Shown here piece by piece: positions 46,591 to 56,194 of a DNA stretch of 64,000 nucleotides. The notes beneath the pieces are model-generated. The model did not search any database. It was not told the origin of the DNA and saw only the letters and a list, made by a program, of their open reading frames with translations. Both the position numbers and the translations under genes were made by a program. Positions within the stretch are counted from its first letter, which is position 1. Each line of letters starts with the position of its first letter. Source of the stretch: Cyclobacterium plantarum (GTDB taxonomy: Bacteria; Bacteroidota; Bacteroidia; Cytophagales; Cyclobacteriaceae); NCBI RefSeq assembly GCF_011290685.1, contig NZ_JAANYN010000005.1, forward strand, positions 372,001 to 436,000, read 5' to 3'.

Positions 46591-46868
46591 CCACTTACAA
46601 CTTCCCCACTTTTAGTAAAAAAATCAGTGATATCCATCAAATCCAATATATCTTCAAAAGATTCATAGTTTTTATAAGGCATCTTTTCATTTAAAAATCT
46701 ATATCCTTCTTTTGCACCTAGGAATAATAAATAACTCAATTCACCTGTTGATAAATCACCCAATTGGCTTAACCCTTTTTTGGTGAATTCCTCAAATTGA
46801 ATTAAAGTTCTTCTGCTTATCCTTACTGGAATTTTGGTTTCACTGTTTACTTCAAAGTATTTAATCAT
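46563..46868 (-). CDS. tail assembly chaperone (gpG-like)
   Basis: 101 residues from the ATG at 46868 (MIKYFEVNSETKIPV); a longer frame upstream is AT-rich leader. Helical protein ending VVSGFFTSQKGK. Location between tail tube and tape measure genes is that of gpG-like chaperones. The T7 run encoding Phe-Phe near residue 94 allows a -1 shift into the next frame. Confidence 0.8.
   Translation of the reverse strand: MIKYFEVNSETKIPVRISRRTLIQFEEFTKKGLSQLGDLSTGELSYLLFLGAKEGYRFLNEKMPYKNYESFEDILDLMDITDFFTKSGEVVSGFFTSQKGK
46584..46590 (-). promoter_or_regulatory. programmed -1 ribosomal frameshift site
   Basis: On the coding strand the zero frame reads GGT TTT TTT ACC, giving the perfect slippery heptamer T TTT TTT seven codons before the stop TAA at 46563. 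After a -1 slip the frame is open to 46228. A perfect X-XXY-YYZ site between chaperone frames is the hallmark of siphovirus G/GT synthesis. Confidence 0.8.
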
Positions 46869-46984
46869 AATGTTTAATAATTTATATTTAATATTAATTA
46901 GGTTTTTATCAATCCATAAAAAAAGGATAACCAAAATTTGATTATCCTTTAAAAAATGAAAACTACAAAAAATGAAAATTATCT

Positions 46985-47425
46985 TTAAGAAATTGTTTCA
47001 AACTCTAAACCTCCATCAACATCAATAGTAAAACTAGCACTTGCAGTTTCATCCATTGAAAAAGACCCACTTGCAGAACTTATAAAACCAGAACCTTTGG
47101 CAGTTTTGGAACCTGCAATACTATCACCCATAACAAAATCTATTTTGGTACCATTATAGCACATTTCAAAAATTTCATCTTGTTTTAATGTTCCGGTTGG
47201 ATCATACAAAGATTCAACAGAAATACTTATTGTTGACCTTGTTGGCATATACCTTCTAACAGGAACGTCATTTGCATCCACTGTTGTTTTAGAAGTGTAT
47301 TCTCTCATTTCTTTTGTGATTTCTAAACTAGCTGAAGTTTGTCCAGCTAAAACAACTGGTGTACCGGGAGTTTCAGTATTTTCAACCAGCTTTATCAAAA
47401 TTTTATTGGAATCTGAATTATTCAT
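46985..47425 (-). CDS. major tail tube protein
   Basis: 146 residues, beta-rich, with the pattern SASLEITKEMREYTSKTTVD and RRYMPTRSTISISVESLYD of TP901-type tail tube proteins; the C-terminal half (SGFISSASGSFSMDETASAS) is typical of the conserved strand-loop repeat. It lies between the tail completion gene and the chaperones. A TTTTTTAA leader lies five bases before the ATG. Confidence 0.85.
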   Translation of the reverse strand: MNNSDSNKILIKLVENTETPGTPVVLAGQTSASLEITKEMREYTSKTTVDANDVPVRRYMPTRSTISISVESLYDPTGTLKQDEIFEMCYNGTKIDFVMGDSIAGSKTAKGSGFISSASGSFSMDETASASFTIDVDGGLEFETIS

Positions 47426-47486
47426 ATATATTAAAAAATTTAAGTCGTAAAAATATTTACCTTTAATTAAAATCCTATCAATTCAA

Positions 47487-47891
47487 TCAGGCATCTTTGG
47501 TAAAAACAAAAACATTAAAATTCATTGTTCTAAAATGTACTTCGCTGTTTTCTTGGAATTCATCAGTATAGGAATCAAATCTAATCAAGTCTATTAATAT
47601 ATTGTCATCAATATCCACATAGGTTTTATTGTCAAAAAGAACTTTTAAAACCGAAATAGAATTTACTACATCAGCATAATCTTCAGAAAAAATATTCAAT
47701 TTTAATAAATAGGTATCTTTTAAACTAGCTGTTTTCTTTGTGGCTTCGGCTTCAACTTGATAAATCTGATATAAAAGAATTGGCAATTTTTTACCATTGC
47801 TACCAGTTAAAGGAAAAATATTTCCATTGAAAATATTGTTTACTGGAACAGAATCTTTTAAGGTATCATAAATAATTTGTTCTATACTCAT
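47487..47891 (-). CDS. tail terminator-like protein (DUF3168)
   Basis: 134 residues. DUF3168 pattern: an N-terminal helix, then IFPLTGSNGKKLPILLYQIY, and a C-terminal strand FRTMNFNVFVF. Such proteins cap the growing tail tube. Start overlaps the gp10-like gene stop by four bases. Confidence 0.75.
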   Translation of the reverse strand: MSIEQIIYDTLKDSVPVNNIFNGNIFPLTGSNGKKLPILLYQIYQVEAEATKKTASLKDTYLLKLNIFSEDYADVVNSISVLKVLFDNKTYVDIDDNILIDLIRFDSYTDEFQENSEVHFRTMNFNVFVFTKDA

Positions 47892-48343
47892 AATGAATTT
47901 TGGTTTATGAATTTTCTCAATTCTGTGTTAAAAGCGTCAATAGCATTGGATTTTTTACTTTCAAAAGCTTTTCCTAAAAATGGATTAGGTGTTACTCCTT
48001 TTACCTTTTTCACATAAACCATATTTCCACTACTACCCATAAAAGCCAAAACCTTTGCTTTCTTTGGTTCCCGGTCTTCAGTTCCCAATTCAATTAAGTG
48101 GTGTGCAGGTGAATCAACCCTAACAAATGCCATCGTTCCACCTGTTCTTTTGGCAGTTCTAATAATGATTCGCTTTTTCATATTACCTGAATCAACAGGA
48201 ACATTCTTTTTAGCCTCTCTTTTGATTGCATTGGCTCCCTTCCTTACTGCTTTACGAATCACTTGCTTTTCAACATCAGCATTAAGCCTTCTAAGCCTTC
48301 TTAATAAATCGGTTGATTCAACATTAAAAGTAATATTTGCCAT
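47888..48343 (-). CDS. HK97 gp10-like head-tail protein
   Basis: 151 residues with the family signature: N-terminal strand, long basic helix (VRKGANAIKREAKKNVPVDS), then G-N-x-K-x-R, HHLIELGTEDREPKKAK and NPFLGKAFESKK. Completes the head-tail junction. Start and stop overlap both neighbours. Confidence 0.88.
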   Translation of the reverse strand: MANITFNVESTDLLRRLRRLNADVEKQVIRKAVRKGANAIKREAKKNVPVDSGNMKKRIIIRTAKRTGGTMAFVRVDSPAHHLIELGTEDREPKKAKVLAFMGSSGNMVYVKKVKGVTPNPFLGKAFESKKSNAIDAFNTELRKFINQNSL

Positions 48344-48666
48344 TATCTATTATTTTTATATTGTGCTGTGATTTCCAAACCTTCCCTATAACCAATTTCT
48401 TTAACCCCTTTAATATTATATTCCTTACCTTCAAATTCAATGGTATATGAGGTGTTAATATTGCCATCATAGTAAATTGTAAATATGATGATATCAGATT
48501 CAATCAATTGACTATTTTCATATTTTTCCCTGTTTTGCCAATCGTATTTTGAAGCAAAGAAATCTGAATAGTGTTGTTTTACTTTTAAAGGTTGACCAAA
48601 TTCACCTTTTGAATCCTGCGTGTAATAGATGGATATTTTATATCTTAAATCTGATAATTGAATCAT
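48343..48666 (-). CDS. head-tail adaptor (head closure) protein
   Basis: 107 residues. SPP1 gp16/phage head-tail joining pattern: LRYKISIYYTQDSKGEFGQP, a central Y-x-D-x-x-A-x-x-Y, and a C-terminal YNIKGVKEIGYREGLEITAQ. Stop shares a base with the gp10-like start. Confidence 0.85.
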   Translation of the reverse strand: MIQLSDLRYKISIYYTQDSKGEFGQPLKVKQHYSDFFASKYDWQNREKYENSQLIESDIIIFTIYYDGNINTSYTIEFEGKEYNIKGVKEIGYREGLEITAQYKNNR

Positions 48667-48667
48667 A

Positions 48668-49213
48668 TTAGCTAAACTTTACTTTCCTGTATGGTTGAAT
48701 TAATCTGTCAATAGTTTTTTCTAAATGAAAAACTGTTTTACCAATAACTATGCTTCCTCTATTCATATACAAATCTGTTAAAAACAGTAATGCTGCCTGT
48801 TTGATTGCTTTAGGAATATCATCCTTATCTTCATATCCTTTTTTATAGGTTATTTCAATTCTTGTAAATTCTAAAGGCAATTCACTAAAAACAATGTATT
48901 CATCTGAATTGGTGTAAGAAATACCACTTTCAATTAATGTAGTATCATTGTACACTTTAACTTCTTTAACCTGTACAATAGGTGGATTAGGAAATAAGAT
49001 TGATTCATTCACCTTTACTTTTTCATAGATTGAAAATACATATTCTGTATCCACTAAATCAGAATCTAATTCATTTTCCAATGTATCAGTTACAACATAC
49101 AATAAGCTATTCAAATACAAATCTTCGTGTGAATGCAATATTCTTAAATGTTCCTTTGCATCCTCTAAGCTAAGAATGGTTTGATTTGATTTTTTAGAAA
49201 GTTTTGCTATCAT
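48668..49213 (-). CDS. head-tail connector (gp6-like)
   Basis: 181 residues, mostly helical. LSLEDAKEHLRILHSHEDLY, then LNSLLYVVTDTLE and the C-terminal PKAIKQAALLFLTDLYMNRG are the Phage_connect_1 pattern. Between portal-side genes and the head closure gene, as usual. Confidence 0.88.
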   Translation of the reverse strand: MIAKLSKKSNQTILSLEDAKEHLRILHSHEDLYLNSLLYVVTDTLENELDSDLVDTEYVFSIYEKVKVNESILFPNPPIVQVKEVKVYNDTTLIESGISYTNSDEYIVFSELPLEFTRIEITYKKGYEDKDDIPKAIKQAALLFLTDLYMNRGSIVIGKTVFHLEKTIDRLIQPYRKVKFS

Positions 49214-49413
49214 TCTTTTTTGGGTCTACCTCTTTTATAAGTCTTTTTGATTGCTTTTTCTGTATCATTCTTTATAGTTGAAACTTCTAAATCTTCAATG
49301 ATTTGAATGATATTATGTTTTTGGATATTCGGTAAATCTGATTTGTTGATTTCAATTTCCTGATTTCTAAAATATCCTGATTGTTCGAGTGGTTTTACTA
49401 TTTTTACTTTCAT
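49210..49413 (-). CDS. small protein between capsid and connector
   Basis: 67 residues. N-terminal beta strands (MKVKIVKPLEQSGYFRNQEI) and a basic C-terminal tail KKTYKRGRPKKE. Stop overlaps the connector start by four bases. A small head protein of this position is frequent in HK97-like phages; role unknown. Confidence 0.6.
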   Translation of the reverse strand: MKVKIVKPLEQSGYFRNQEIEINKSDLPNIQKHNIIQIIEDLEVSTIKNDTEKAIKKTYKRGRPKKE

Positions 49414-49494
49414 ATAAATAATTAATAGGTTATCAACAAAAAAAGGACAGCCGTTTATGACTATCCTTTGTATTATCTGTTTTAAATTACTTGA

Positions 49495-50742
49495 TTAGGC
49501 AATTATGTCTTTAGAAACACTTTTGCCTTCAAAATACATATCTTTTAAATCCCAATAGGAATTAACATTCATAATGGTTTGGCCATCAGCAGCGGCAGTG
49601 TAAGGGTCTGTTATGATTTCAATAGTTCCCCAACCAGCAACAACAGCACTAGTAAAATCACCAAATACCATAGCACTTAAATCAGTTCCAGTGCCTTTAG
49701 TAAGGTTATTTGGTACCCGATTTGAAACCACATAATCAAAGCCATCAACTTTACCATCAGCTAAAACAAATTTGTCTGAACCACTGGCTTTTTCCAATAC
49801 TTTCAATGCGCTGTAAACGTCCCAATTTATCAGGAATTTAGCAACATCAGTATCAGCTTCACTTTTACCAACCAATTCAATGAATTCCTGTACTTTGGCA
49901 TAAGTTAAAGCAGCTCCGTTGGTTCCATTTACCACCCCTTGTACATCAGCAGAAGCCAATAAGTTTTCAACATACTTAGAATCCAAAGCTTTCTGAATGG
50001 ATTTTTCAATTTCACCCCTGAAATAAGCTTCAACGCTGGCACTAGATTGAATGAATAATTGGTTGGAAACTGGCATTCTTGTTGCTAATCTGTTTGGCCT
50101 TAATTCAACCTGTCCAATGGTATGATCTGAACTAACAACAGTTTGATTTTCAGTTCTCCAAGAACTTACAACCGCTCCGCCTTTAGGCATATCCACATTA
50201 GATACCAAATTAAGCATCTTAGTTGCCCCTACTTTGTCCAGCAAAGAACCTTCAAATAAGGATTCAATGATAGAAGTTTTGTCAGTTCCTACAAGGTTTC
50301 CGCCTTTGGTTCCAGAATCACCGGTAACAGAAAAATCACGTTGGTAATTGGTGGGTATGTAAACAGCATTAGAGTTTAAAGAAACACCTGCGTTTCTCAA
50401 TTCCTTTTCACCCTCTTTTTGGGCTTCAGCAAATACACCATCAACTTTACCACTTCTAACAGCATTGATATGGCCTAATAAGGAATATCTTTCACCTTTG
50501 TTGGTATTAATGTTAGGTACATTAACCCCTTGTGTGGTTGCCATTCTAGCTTCAAAAGCCTCAATCTTTTCAGCATCAGCAATTTTGGTTCTCAATTCCT
50601 CAGCTTCATTGAATTTGGTATCAAAGTTTTCTTTTTCTTCATTGGAAAAATCCCTATTTTCCTTTTTAGCTGAATCCAACAACGCTTTAATTTCTTTGTC
50701 TAATTCTGCTAATTCTTTTCTCAATTGGATTGATTTTTTCAT
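49495..50742 (-). CDS. HK97-fold major capsid protein
   Basis: 415 residues. Residues 1-65 are a coiled-coil scaffold delta domain (ELDKEIKALLDSAKKENRDF) that the protease removes. The mature part starts near residue 100 and contains the E-loop, A-domain and P-domain hallmarks (GATKMLNLVSNVDMPKGG; LRPNRLATRMPVSNQLFIQS; DYVVSNRVPNN). The ATG at 50742 is preceded by a TTTAAAAAATT-type leader. Confidence 0.93.
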   Translation of the reverse strand: MKKSIQLRKELAELDKEIKALLDSAKKENRDFSNEEKENFDTKFNEAEELRTKIADAEKIEAFEARMATTQGVNVPNINTNKGERYSLLGHINAVRSGKVDGVFAEAQKEGEKELRNAGVSLNSNAVYIPTNYQRDFSVTGDSGTKGGNLVGTDKTSIIESLFEGSLLDKVGATKMLNLVSNVDMPKGGAVVSSWRTENQTVVSSDHTIGQVELRPNRLATRMPVSNQLFIQSSASVEAYFRGEIEKSIQKALDSKYVENLLASADVQGVVNGTNGAALTYAKVQEFIELVGKSEADTDVAKFLINWDVYSALKVLEKASGSDKFVLADGKVDGFDYVVSNRVPNNLTKGTGTDLSAMVFGDFTSAVVAGWGTIEIITDPYTAAADGQTIMNVNSYWDLKDMYFEGKSVSKDIIA

Positions 50743-50801
50743 ATATGTTTAAAAAATTTAAATCAAAAAATTATTATTAACCTTAAGTAAAAATGTATCA
50801 A

Positions 50802-51386
50802 TTAAACCAATGAGTTTTTGAGTAAATAGTATTTGGCTAAATGACTATAATCAAATTCTCTTTTATCTAGCTGTTTAATGACATCTTCAAAATTTCTTAC
50901 ACTTGTATCTTCATAAGCTGGATTAGTTACCGGACTAACATCATAAATTCCTTTAAAACTTGTAATAGTTCTAATATATTTATCATCTCTTTTTTCCCAA
51001 CTTTCACCGTTATCATTGACTTTAAAAGCAAAAGAAGATTTAGAAATATTTCCTTTTTGAATATTCCTAAACAAATCTTTATGATAGCTTATTTCCTCAT
51101 CTATTTCAAATTTGTAATAAAGTCCTGTATCATCAACTTTTAATTCAAGTGTATCAACATCATTGCTTTTTCTGGCTAATACATACAAAGGATTGTGATT
51201 AAATAGGGCAACAACATCAGATAAATCAGTTGTATCATTTATGGCTTGTCTGTTTATGGTTTCATAGAATCCACCTAAATCTTTGCTAAGGGTATCGAAT
51301 TTTAATGCATATCCTTGAATATACTTTGATTCATTTTCCTCTAAGGTTCTAAATTCAATATTTGAAAAAGTTCTAATTTCTTTCAT
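50802..51386 (-). CDS. HK97-family prohead protease
   Basis: 194 residues from the ATG at 51386 (MKEIRTFSNIE), which has an A-rich leader; an in-frame ATG at 51410 would overlap the portal stop. Catalytic His in ALFNHNPLYVLAR and Ser in ISKSSFAFKV, with the final Glu/Asp near DVSPVTNPAYEDT. Processes the capsid delta domain during maturation. Confidence 0.9.
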   Translation of the reverse strand: MKEIRTFSNIEFRTLEENESKYIQGYALKFDTLSKDLGGFYETINRQAINDTTDLSDVVALFNHNPLYVLARKSNDVDTLELKVDDTGLYYKFEIDEEISYHKDLFRNIQKGNISKSSFAFKVNDNGESWEKRDDKYIRTITSFKGIYDVSPVTNPAYEDTSVRNFEDVIKQLDKREFDYSHLAKYYLLKNSLV

Positions 51387-51393
51387 TGTGTTT

Positions 51394-52596
51394 TTATGTT
51401 TTACTTTCATCTAATTCAGCCTTAGCCAAATCTTTATTTACTTTACCTGTCCAAAATTCACCGGATATTCCTAAAGGAATTAAATTAGAGTGAATATAAG
51501 CTTCACCATTGTATTCAGTTGGTAAATCTTCCTTATCTCTTATTTCTTTTGGTGTAATGGAACCTAGGTAAAACAATTCTTTATAATATTCAGCCCTACT
51601 TTTACTGTCACCTCTTAAAACAGCTTCTACATTAGCCTTAACATAGAAACCATCCAATATTTCATCCTTGGTAAAAAGTTTGTGTTTTAATTCAGATTCA
51701 ATTTTGGTTATGATTGGTAACAGTGTTTGTTTGTAAAAGTGTAGGTTTTGCAATTCAATATTTGAATAAGTGGTTGAATAATCACCAACAATAAAAGGAG
51801 GTACATTTAACATACTAGCAACCTCCGATTTTTCAAATTGTCTACTTTCAAGAAATTTGGTTTGCTCAGGTGACAAATTGATATTGTCTAGCTTCATACC
51901 ATCTTCTAAGAATAGTATCTTTTTGCCGTTTTTACCACTGAATTTGGTTGACAATTCATTCCTTAACCTGTCCCGTTGCTGATCATTTAAAGCTTTGTCA
52001 TAGGTAATAGAACCCTTAATACTACTTGCTTCACCTGTATAAACCTGATTGGTATAGCTTGTGGCATTTAGATTGATTTCAATATTCTTCCTGAAATTGC
52101 TGATTGGATCAATACCTAAAAATCCGGTACCAATATTCTTAAAATGAATCAAATCTTCATTAGGAATACTTTCACCCTTGTCAAATTTAAAATACAATCT
52201 GTTGTTAAAAATGATTGGTTCCACCGTTGAATAATTGATTATAATCAACTGTTCAACATCACCCGTAATACCTCTTACGATTTTGGCAAAGCTATTTCCT
52301 TTTAAAAACATTATGAATATCATAGTATTGAAAAATTCAAATGCTGTTTGCAAGTCATTTGATTTTTCTTTAATGATATAATGTATAGGATTCTTTTTCT
52401 GTATTTCCTTATTCTGAAAAACTTTAAAAGGTAGACTTGCAATTGTATTTGAAATACTGTTTACACCTTGGTAAAATGCACCAATTGTTAAAGCTGTATT
52501 TGCATCTATGATTGTATTATTTGATATATCTTCAATACTTATAATGGAAGGGTTTATTATCACCGAATTGGATAACAAATTTTTAAAAAAACTCAT
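51394..52596 (-). CDS. phage portal protein
   Basis: 400 residues. HK97 portal pattern: AFYQGVNSISNTIASLPFKV, LKGNSFAKIVRG, DLIHFKNIGTGFLGIDPISN, LSPEQTKFLESRQFEKSEVA, and SMLNVPPFIVGDYSTTYSN. Forms the dodecameric DNA gate at one capsid vertex. Precedes the protease and capsid genes in the usual order. Confidence 0.93.
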   Translation of the reverse strand: MSFFKNLLSNSVIINPSIISIEDISNNTIIDANTALTIGAFYQGVNSISNTIASLPFKVFQNKEIQKKNPIHYIIKEKSNDLQTAFEFFNTMIFIMFLKGNSFAKIVRGITGDVEQLIIINYSTVEPIIFNNRLYFKFDKGESIPNEDLIHFKNIGTGFLGIDPISNFRKNIEINLNATSYTNQVYTGEASSIKGSITYDKALNDQQRDRLRNELSTKFSGKNGKKILFLEDGMKLDNINLSPEQTKFLESRQFEKSEVASMLNVPPFIVGDYSTTYSNIELQNLHFYKQTLLPIITKIESELKHKLFTKDEILDGFYVKANVEAVLRGDSKSRAEYYKELFYLGSITPKEIRDKEDLPTEYNGEAYIHSNLIPLGISGEFWTGKVNKDLAKAELDESKT

Positions 52597-52655
52597 TTAC
52601 TATTTATTCTTTAATTAAAAAATTATCAATATTGATTTGGTATTAAGAATAGGTC

Positions 52656-53117
52656 TTACTGTTTGTTACTTCCATATTCTGAAATCTTACTTTTTATCTT
52701 ATTTAGAACTTCTAAAGGTAAAAGCTTTAAAGCTGTTAGATTTTCAACAATTGAAATTATCTGCTGTCCAACAAATACACCATAAAAAATTGAATACAAT
52801 GGATAAAATACCACTACAAACATTCCAGCATATTTAAGGATTGAAAGAATTAATAATGCTGATAACATTGTAAACAAGAATCTAGGAAACCTTTTCGATA
52901 CCAAATTCTTTGTTATTATCGCTTTAATGATACCTGTTAAAAAATCAATTCCGTATAATGCCATTAAAAAATATACACCTATTTCACTTATAAAAAGAAA
53001 CTTGAAAAGCAAATCTATTGCTAAAATGATTGGTACTATGTATTTTATTACAAATTCGCTGCCTATATTTTTGAATGTTGCTGTTATAAGTTCACTGAAA
53101 CTACTAAATCCCCACAT
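52656..53117 (-). CDS. phage holin (holin 4 family-like)
   Basis: 153 residues with four hydrophobic segments (about 22-45, 48-65, 75-98, 103-125), and the motif ALYGIDFLTGIIKAIITKNL typical of the toxin-secretion/phage holin family. It would perforate the inner membrane at lysis. Lies among packaging and head genes rather than in a lysis cassette, and no endolysin is next to it. Confidence 0.8.
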   Translation of the reverse strand: MWGFSSFSELITATFKNIGSEFVIKYIVPIILAIDLLFKFLFISEIGVYFLMALYGIDFLTGIIKAIITKNLVSKRFPRFLFTMLSALLILSILKYAGMFVVVFYPLYSIFYGVFVGQQIISIVENLTALKLLPLEVLNKIKSKISEYGSNKQ

Positions 53118-53134
53118 TACTAATTATTTTACTG

Positions 53135-53830
53135 TCAAAAAATGAATAGCTTTTCTATTCGTGTTGAATGTTGATTGATATTAAGGTTAGTAGTTGTATT
53201 GTATGACCAAATACATTTAAATTCTTTTGGTGCTGAATATTCACTAAAGTAAACTTTGTGGTTTTGATTTGTCATATCCTTAACCCAATCATAAAACTTT
53301 AAAGAATCAAACTTTGTCATATATTCTGTTGTGTCCTTATATGGTGGGTCACAATAGATTAGGCTGTTTTTTGGATAATCAATTTCATCATAAGATTTGT
53401 TGATGAATTTTACATCTTTCAAATTGGCTATTTGCTTCAACAAGTTCCTTTTAGCCTCATCACAATAGTTTCTTTTGGCTCCTAAGCTGTTGTTTCCTCT
53501 GGCATAACCACCAAACCATTTACCACCGAAAGAACAGCCAAAGCCCACAAAACCCACTAATTCAGGTGGGTATTTGCCTTTGTTGTTCCTAATATCTTTG
53601 TATTCCTCTAAATCTATTTTGTTTGGTGGAATCCATCCATTTTGTAAAGCCTTATACATTTCAACCAAATAAAAATTGATATCATTGGCTACCCGTTTTC
53701 CCTGTACTTTGTCCAAAGTATTGCAACCACCTGCAAAAGGTTCAATGTATATTTGATTTGTATTTTTATCTTTTAATATGATAGGTAAAATGTATTTGGC
53801 AATTCGTCTTTTACTGCCTAAGTATTTCAT
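53135..53830 (-). CDS. D12-class DNA adenine methylase (Dam-like)
   Basis: 231 residues. N-terminal YLGSKRRIAKYI, SAM-binding motif I in IEPFAGGCNTL, and catalytic motif IV CDPPY in LIYCDPPYKDTTEY, in the order of class alpha enzymes. Probably methylates phage DNA against host restriction. The target could be GATC but cannot be told from sequence. It is a morphogenesis-operon gene between holin and terminase. Confidence 0.9.
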   Translation of the reverse strand: MKYLGSKRRIAKYILPIILKDKNTNQIYIEPFAGGCNTLDKVQGKRVANDINFYLVEMYKALQNGWIPPNKIDLEEYKDIRNNKGKYPPELVGFVGFGCSFGGKWFGGYARGNNSLGAKRNYCDEAKRNLLKQIANLKDVKFINKSYDEIDYPKNSLIYCDPPYKDTTEYMTKFDSLKFYDWVKDMTNQNHKVYFSEYSAPKEFKCIWSYNTTTNLNINQHSTRIEKLFIF

Positions 53831-53838
53831 TAAAAAAG

Positions 53839-55446
53839 TTAAATAAAGAAAAACCCGTTTTCCCGGTAAGGTGATTTTTGATTTTCACCTTCTAAAATTT
53901 CATCATTTTTATCCTGCTGATATTGCCCTACTGCCATCACCAAAGAAACAGCACTATCAATTTTTTCCTTTGATTTCTCTTTTGACATTTTCACATTACC
54001 TGCATCATCTTTGGTAATTCTGACATTTGAAAGGCACCATTTTAAAACAGGATTATTGTTTTGTAAAAGTTTCTTTTCCAGCACCAATGATTCAGTCTTT
54101 TTAATAGCAGGTGACATTGATTTGTAACCCTGTCCGAATGGCGTAAACCTTAAACCTTCTAATTCTAGTTTGGTAACCAATTGATCTGCGCCCCATCTAT
54201 CATAAGCAATGTTTTGGATTTTAAACCTTTTAGAAAGTTCAATCAGCTTATTAAAAATATAGTCGTCATCTCTTACCCTTGAATCTGTCAGGTAAAGGAA
54301 ATTTGATTTCTTTTTAGCCCAACCCATAAAAGCTTTACCTGCTGCAATATTGTCTTTTTGGATGGCTGATTCATAGGGTAAAAAAGTGTAATTGAGTGTT
54401 TTAAAATTGCCGTTGTCTTGTGGAAATACCAGCACAAAAGCGTTTAAATCTTTGTTATTGGACAAATCCAGACCTCCCCAACATTCCATTCCCTCTAAAT
54501 CAGTTTCATCATATTCAATATGGCAGGCATTCCAATCAGTGGTATTAATCCAAGCTTCAACACTGTCAACCCAAATATTTAAATGCAATTGCTTATAAGT
54601 GTTCAAATAGGTTGGAATGGCCTTAGCCTTATTCAGTTGTTCAATCAAATATTCCTCTTTGATACTTTTACCAAAACTAGGATTGGCTTTAATGGCTGTT
54701 TCAATCTTGGTTGGATCGTCTTTTTCATCAGCTTCAAAAATCACTGGTAAGAATGTATCATCTTCAATTATCCCATTTATTAGCTTTTTGGAATAATCGT
54801 ACAAATCATAACAAATGTGGTTTTTGTTGCTTCCTGCTGTGGTAATGGATATTAAAAGAGGTTGTGACCTGGCACCCATTGAGGTTTTCAGTACATCATA
54901 CAATTCACTGGATTTATGTGAATGCAATTCATCAACCAAGGCAAATGAAAGGTTGGCACCGTGCAAACTACCAGCTTCAGCACTTACCACTTTAAAAAAT
55001 GAATTCTCTTTGCTGTATTCAATGGAATTCCTGAAAATCTTCAAATGACTGGAAAGTTCCTTGTTATTCCTGATCATTCCCTGCATTATTTCAAATGCTA
55101 TCCGGGCTTGTTCCCTTGTACTGGCTGCAAAGTACCCTTCACCACCCTTTTCACCGTCTGCTAGGATCATATAAAGGCTAATAGCACTGGACAAAGTGGA
55201 CTTGCTGTTCTTGCGTGGAAGGAAAATTAAAGCCTCCCTAAACTTGCGTAAACCTGTTAATTTGGACTTCCAGCCAAACAGGTTACCCACTATTTCCTTT
55301 TCCCAATCTTGTAAAATGTAGGGTTTACCGGATAAGTCGCCCTTTACGTGGGTACAGAATGTTTCAATAAATCTAATGGCTCTATCTGAGGTATAGGAAT
55401 CAGAAAAATATTTTTCCCTATCAATTTTGGAAAAATCAATGGTCAT
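53839..55446 (-). CDS. terminase large subunit
   Basis: 535 residues. ATPase domain: Walker-A-like LPRKNSKST near residue 75 and Walker-B LVDELH near 172. Nuclease domain: acidic residues in GGLDLSNNKDLNAFVLVF, TDSRVRDDDYIF and IAYDRWGADQL. Terminase_1 family, HK97/P27 type. Packages DNA through the portal. Its start is fused to a TTTTTTAATG leader. Confidence 0.94.
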   Translation of the reverse strand: MTIDFSKIDREKYFSDSYTSDRAIRFIETFCTHVKGDLSGKPYILQDWEKEIVGNLFGWKSKLTGLRKFREALIFLPRKNSKSTLSSAISLYMILADGEKGGEGYFAASTREQARIAFEIMQGMIRNNKELSSHLKIFRNSIEYSKENSFFKVVSAEAGSLHGANLSFALVDELHSHKSSELYDVLKTSMGARSQPLLISITTAGSNKNHICYDLYDYSKKLINGIIEDDTFLPVIFEADEKDDPTKIETAIKANPSFGKSIKEEYLIEQLNKAKAIPTYLNTYKQLHLNIWVDSVEAWINTTDWNACHIEYDETDLEGMECWGGLDLSNNKDLNAFVLVFPQDNGNFKTLNYTFLPYESAIQKDNIAAGKAFMGWAKKKSNFLYLTDSRVRDDDYIFNKLIELSKRFKIQNIAYDRWGADQLVTKLELEGLRFTPFGQGYKSMSPAIKKTESLVLEKKLLQNNNPVLKWCLSNVRITKDDAGNVKMSKEKSKEKIDSAVSLVMAVGQYQQDKNDEILEGENQKSPYRENGFFFI

Positions 55447-55453
55447 TAAAAAA

Positions 55454-55942
55454 TTAATTATTATTCAAAAAGTCATCTAAGGATTTTTCCTTGAAACCAC
55501 TTTCAGGAATAACTTTTGCAATCTTTTGTCTTTCGCTTGGATTCAAACCAAACTTACCCATTAAAGTATTATAGTTTTTAAAGGCAATGTTAGCAATGGT
55601 AACCCAAGGACTTGTCATTTCATAAGTTGAACCGTTTTTGTTTGTTGCTGTATTGACTGCACCATTCTTTTTAATCATATATTGGGCTTCAATATATTTT
55701 CCATATTCAGCCGAAAGCAATTCAAGTGTTTCTAAATCTGTAACTGTTAAAATGCTGGAATCAGAAAGCTTTTTAAGATAGCCTTTAAAGAATTCTTTGC
55801 CATATTTGTTTAAATGATCTGGAACAGGTAGTTTTTTAAAATCAGTTACTTTTTCCGGTTGCATATCATTTTCAATTTGTCTACATTTTCTAATTGTTCC
55901 TCTTTTTTCTTTTAGTTCTTTTGGTACTAATATATTTGGCAT
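55454..55942 (-). CDS. terminase small subunit (P27 family)
   Basis: 162 residues. P27 pattern: PVPDHLNKYGKEFFKGYLKK, LTVTDLETLELLSAEYGKYI, MTSPWVTIANIAFKNYNTLM and GKFGLNPSERQKIAKV. Recognises phage DNA ends and starts packaging. First gene of the late operon; the promoter probably lies in the 250 bases upstream. Confidence 0.9.
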   Translation of the reverse strand: MPNILVPKELKEKRGTIRKCRQIENDMQPEKVTDFKKLPVPDHLNKYGKEFFKGYLKKLSDSSILTVTDLETLELLSAEYGKYIEAQYMIKKNGAVNTATNKNGSTYEMTSPWVTIANIAFKNYNTLMGKFGLNPSERQKIAKVIPESGFKEKSLDDFLNNN

Positions 55943-56110
55943 ATTTGGATAAATTTTGAATCCCTAGAAACTTATAAATAGGATACATAAAAATTGTGGT
56001 ATCCATTGCGGTTAAGCTTAAAACCACCTTAAATTTCAAATAGGGGATAGGGTACAAATTCAATTACAAAAAGTTTTCACTTTACAATAATTAGAATCAT
56101 ATCAAAAAAA

Positions 56111-56141
56111 AAATCCTATCAGTATTTAACCAATAGGATTT
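56111..56141 (-). terminator. terminator of the early operon
   Basis: Stem AAATCCTAT / ATAGGATTT followed on the minus strand by a run of ten T, 54 bases after the stop of the sigma-like gene. It separates the early leftward operon from the late one. The remaining gap 55943-56110 has a GGATAC/GTATCC hairpin (near 56000) and TTAAGCTTAA, candidate late-promoter parts. Confidence 0.75.
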
Positions 56142-56194
56142 CCAAATCTAAATCATTAACCTTATCTATCATTGATAAGTAAATCTTTGTCAAC

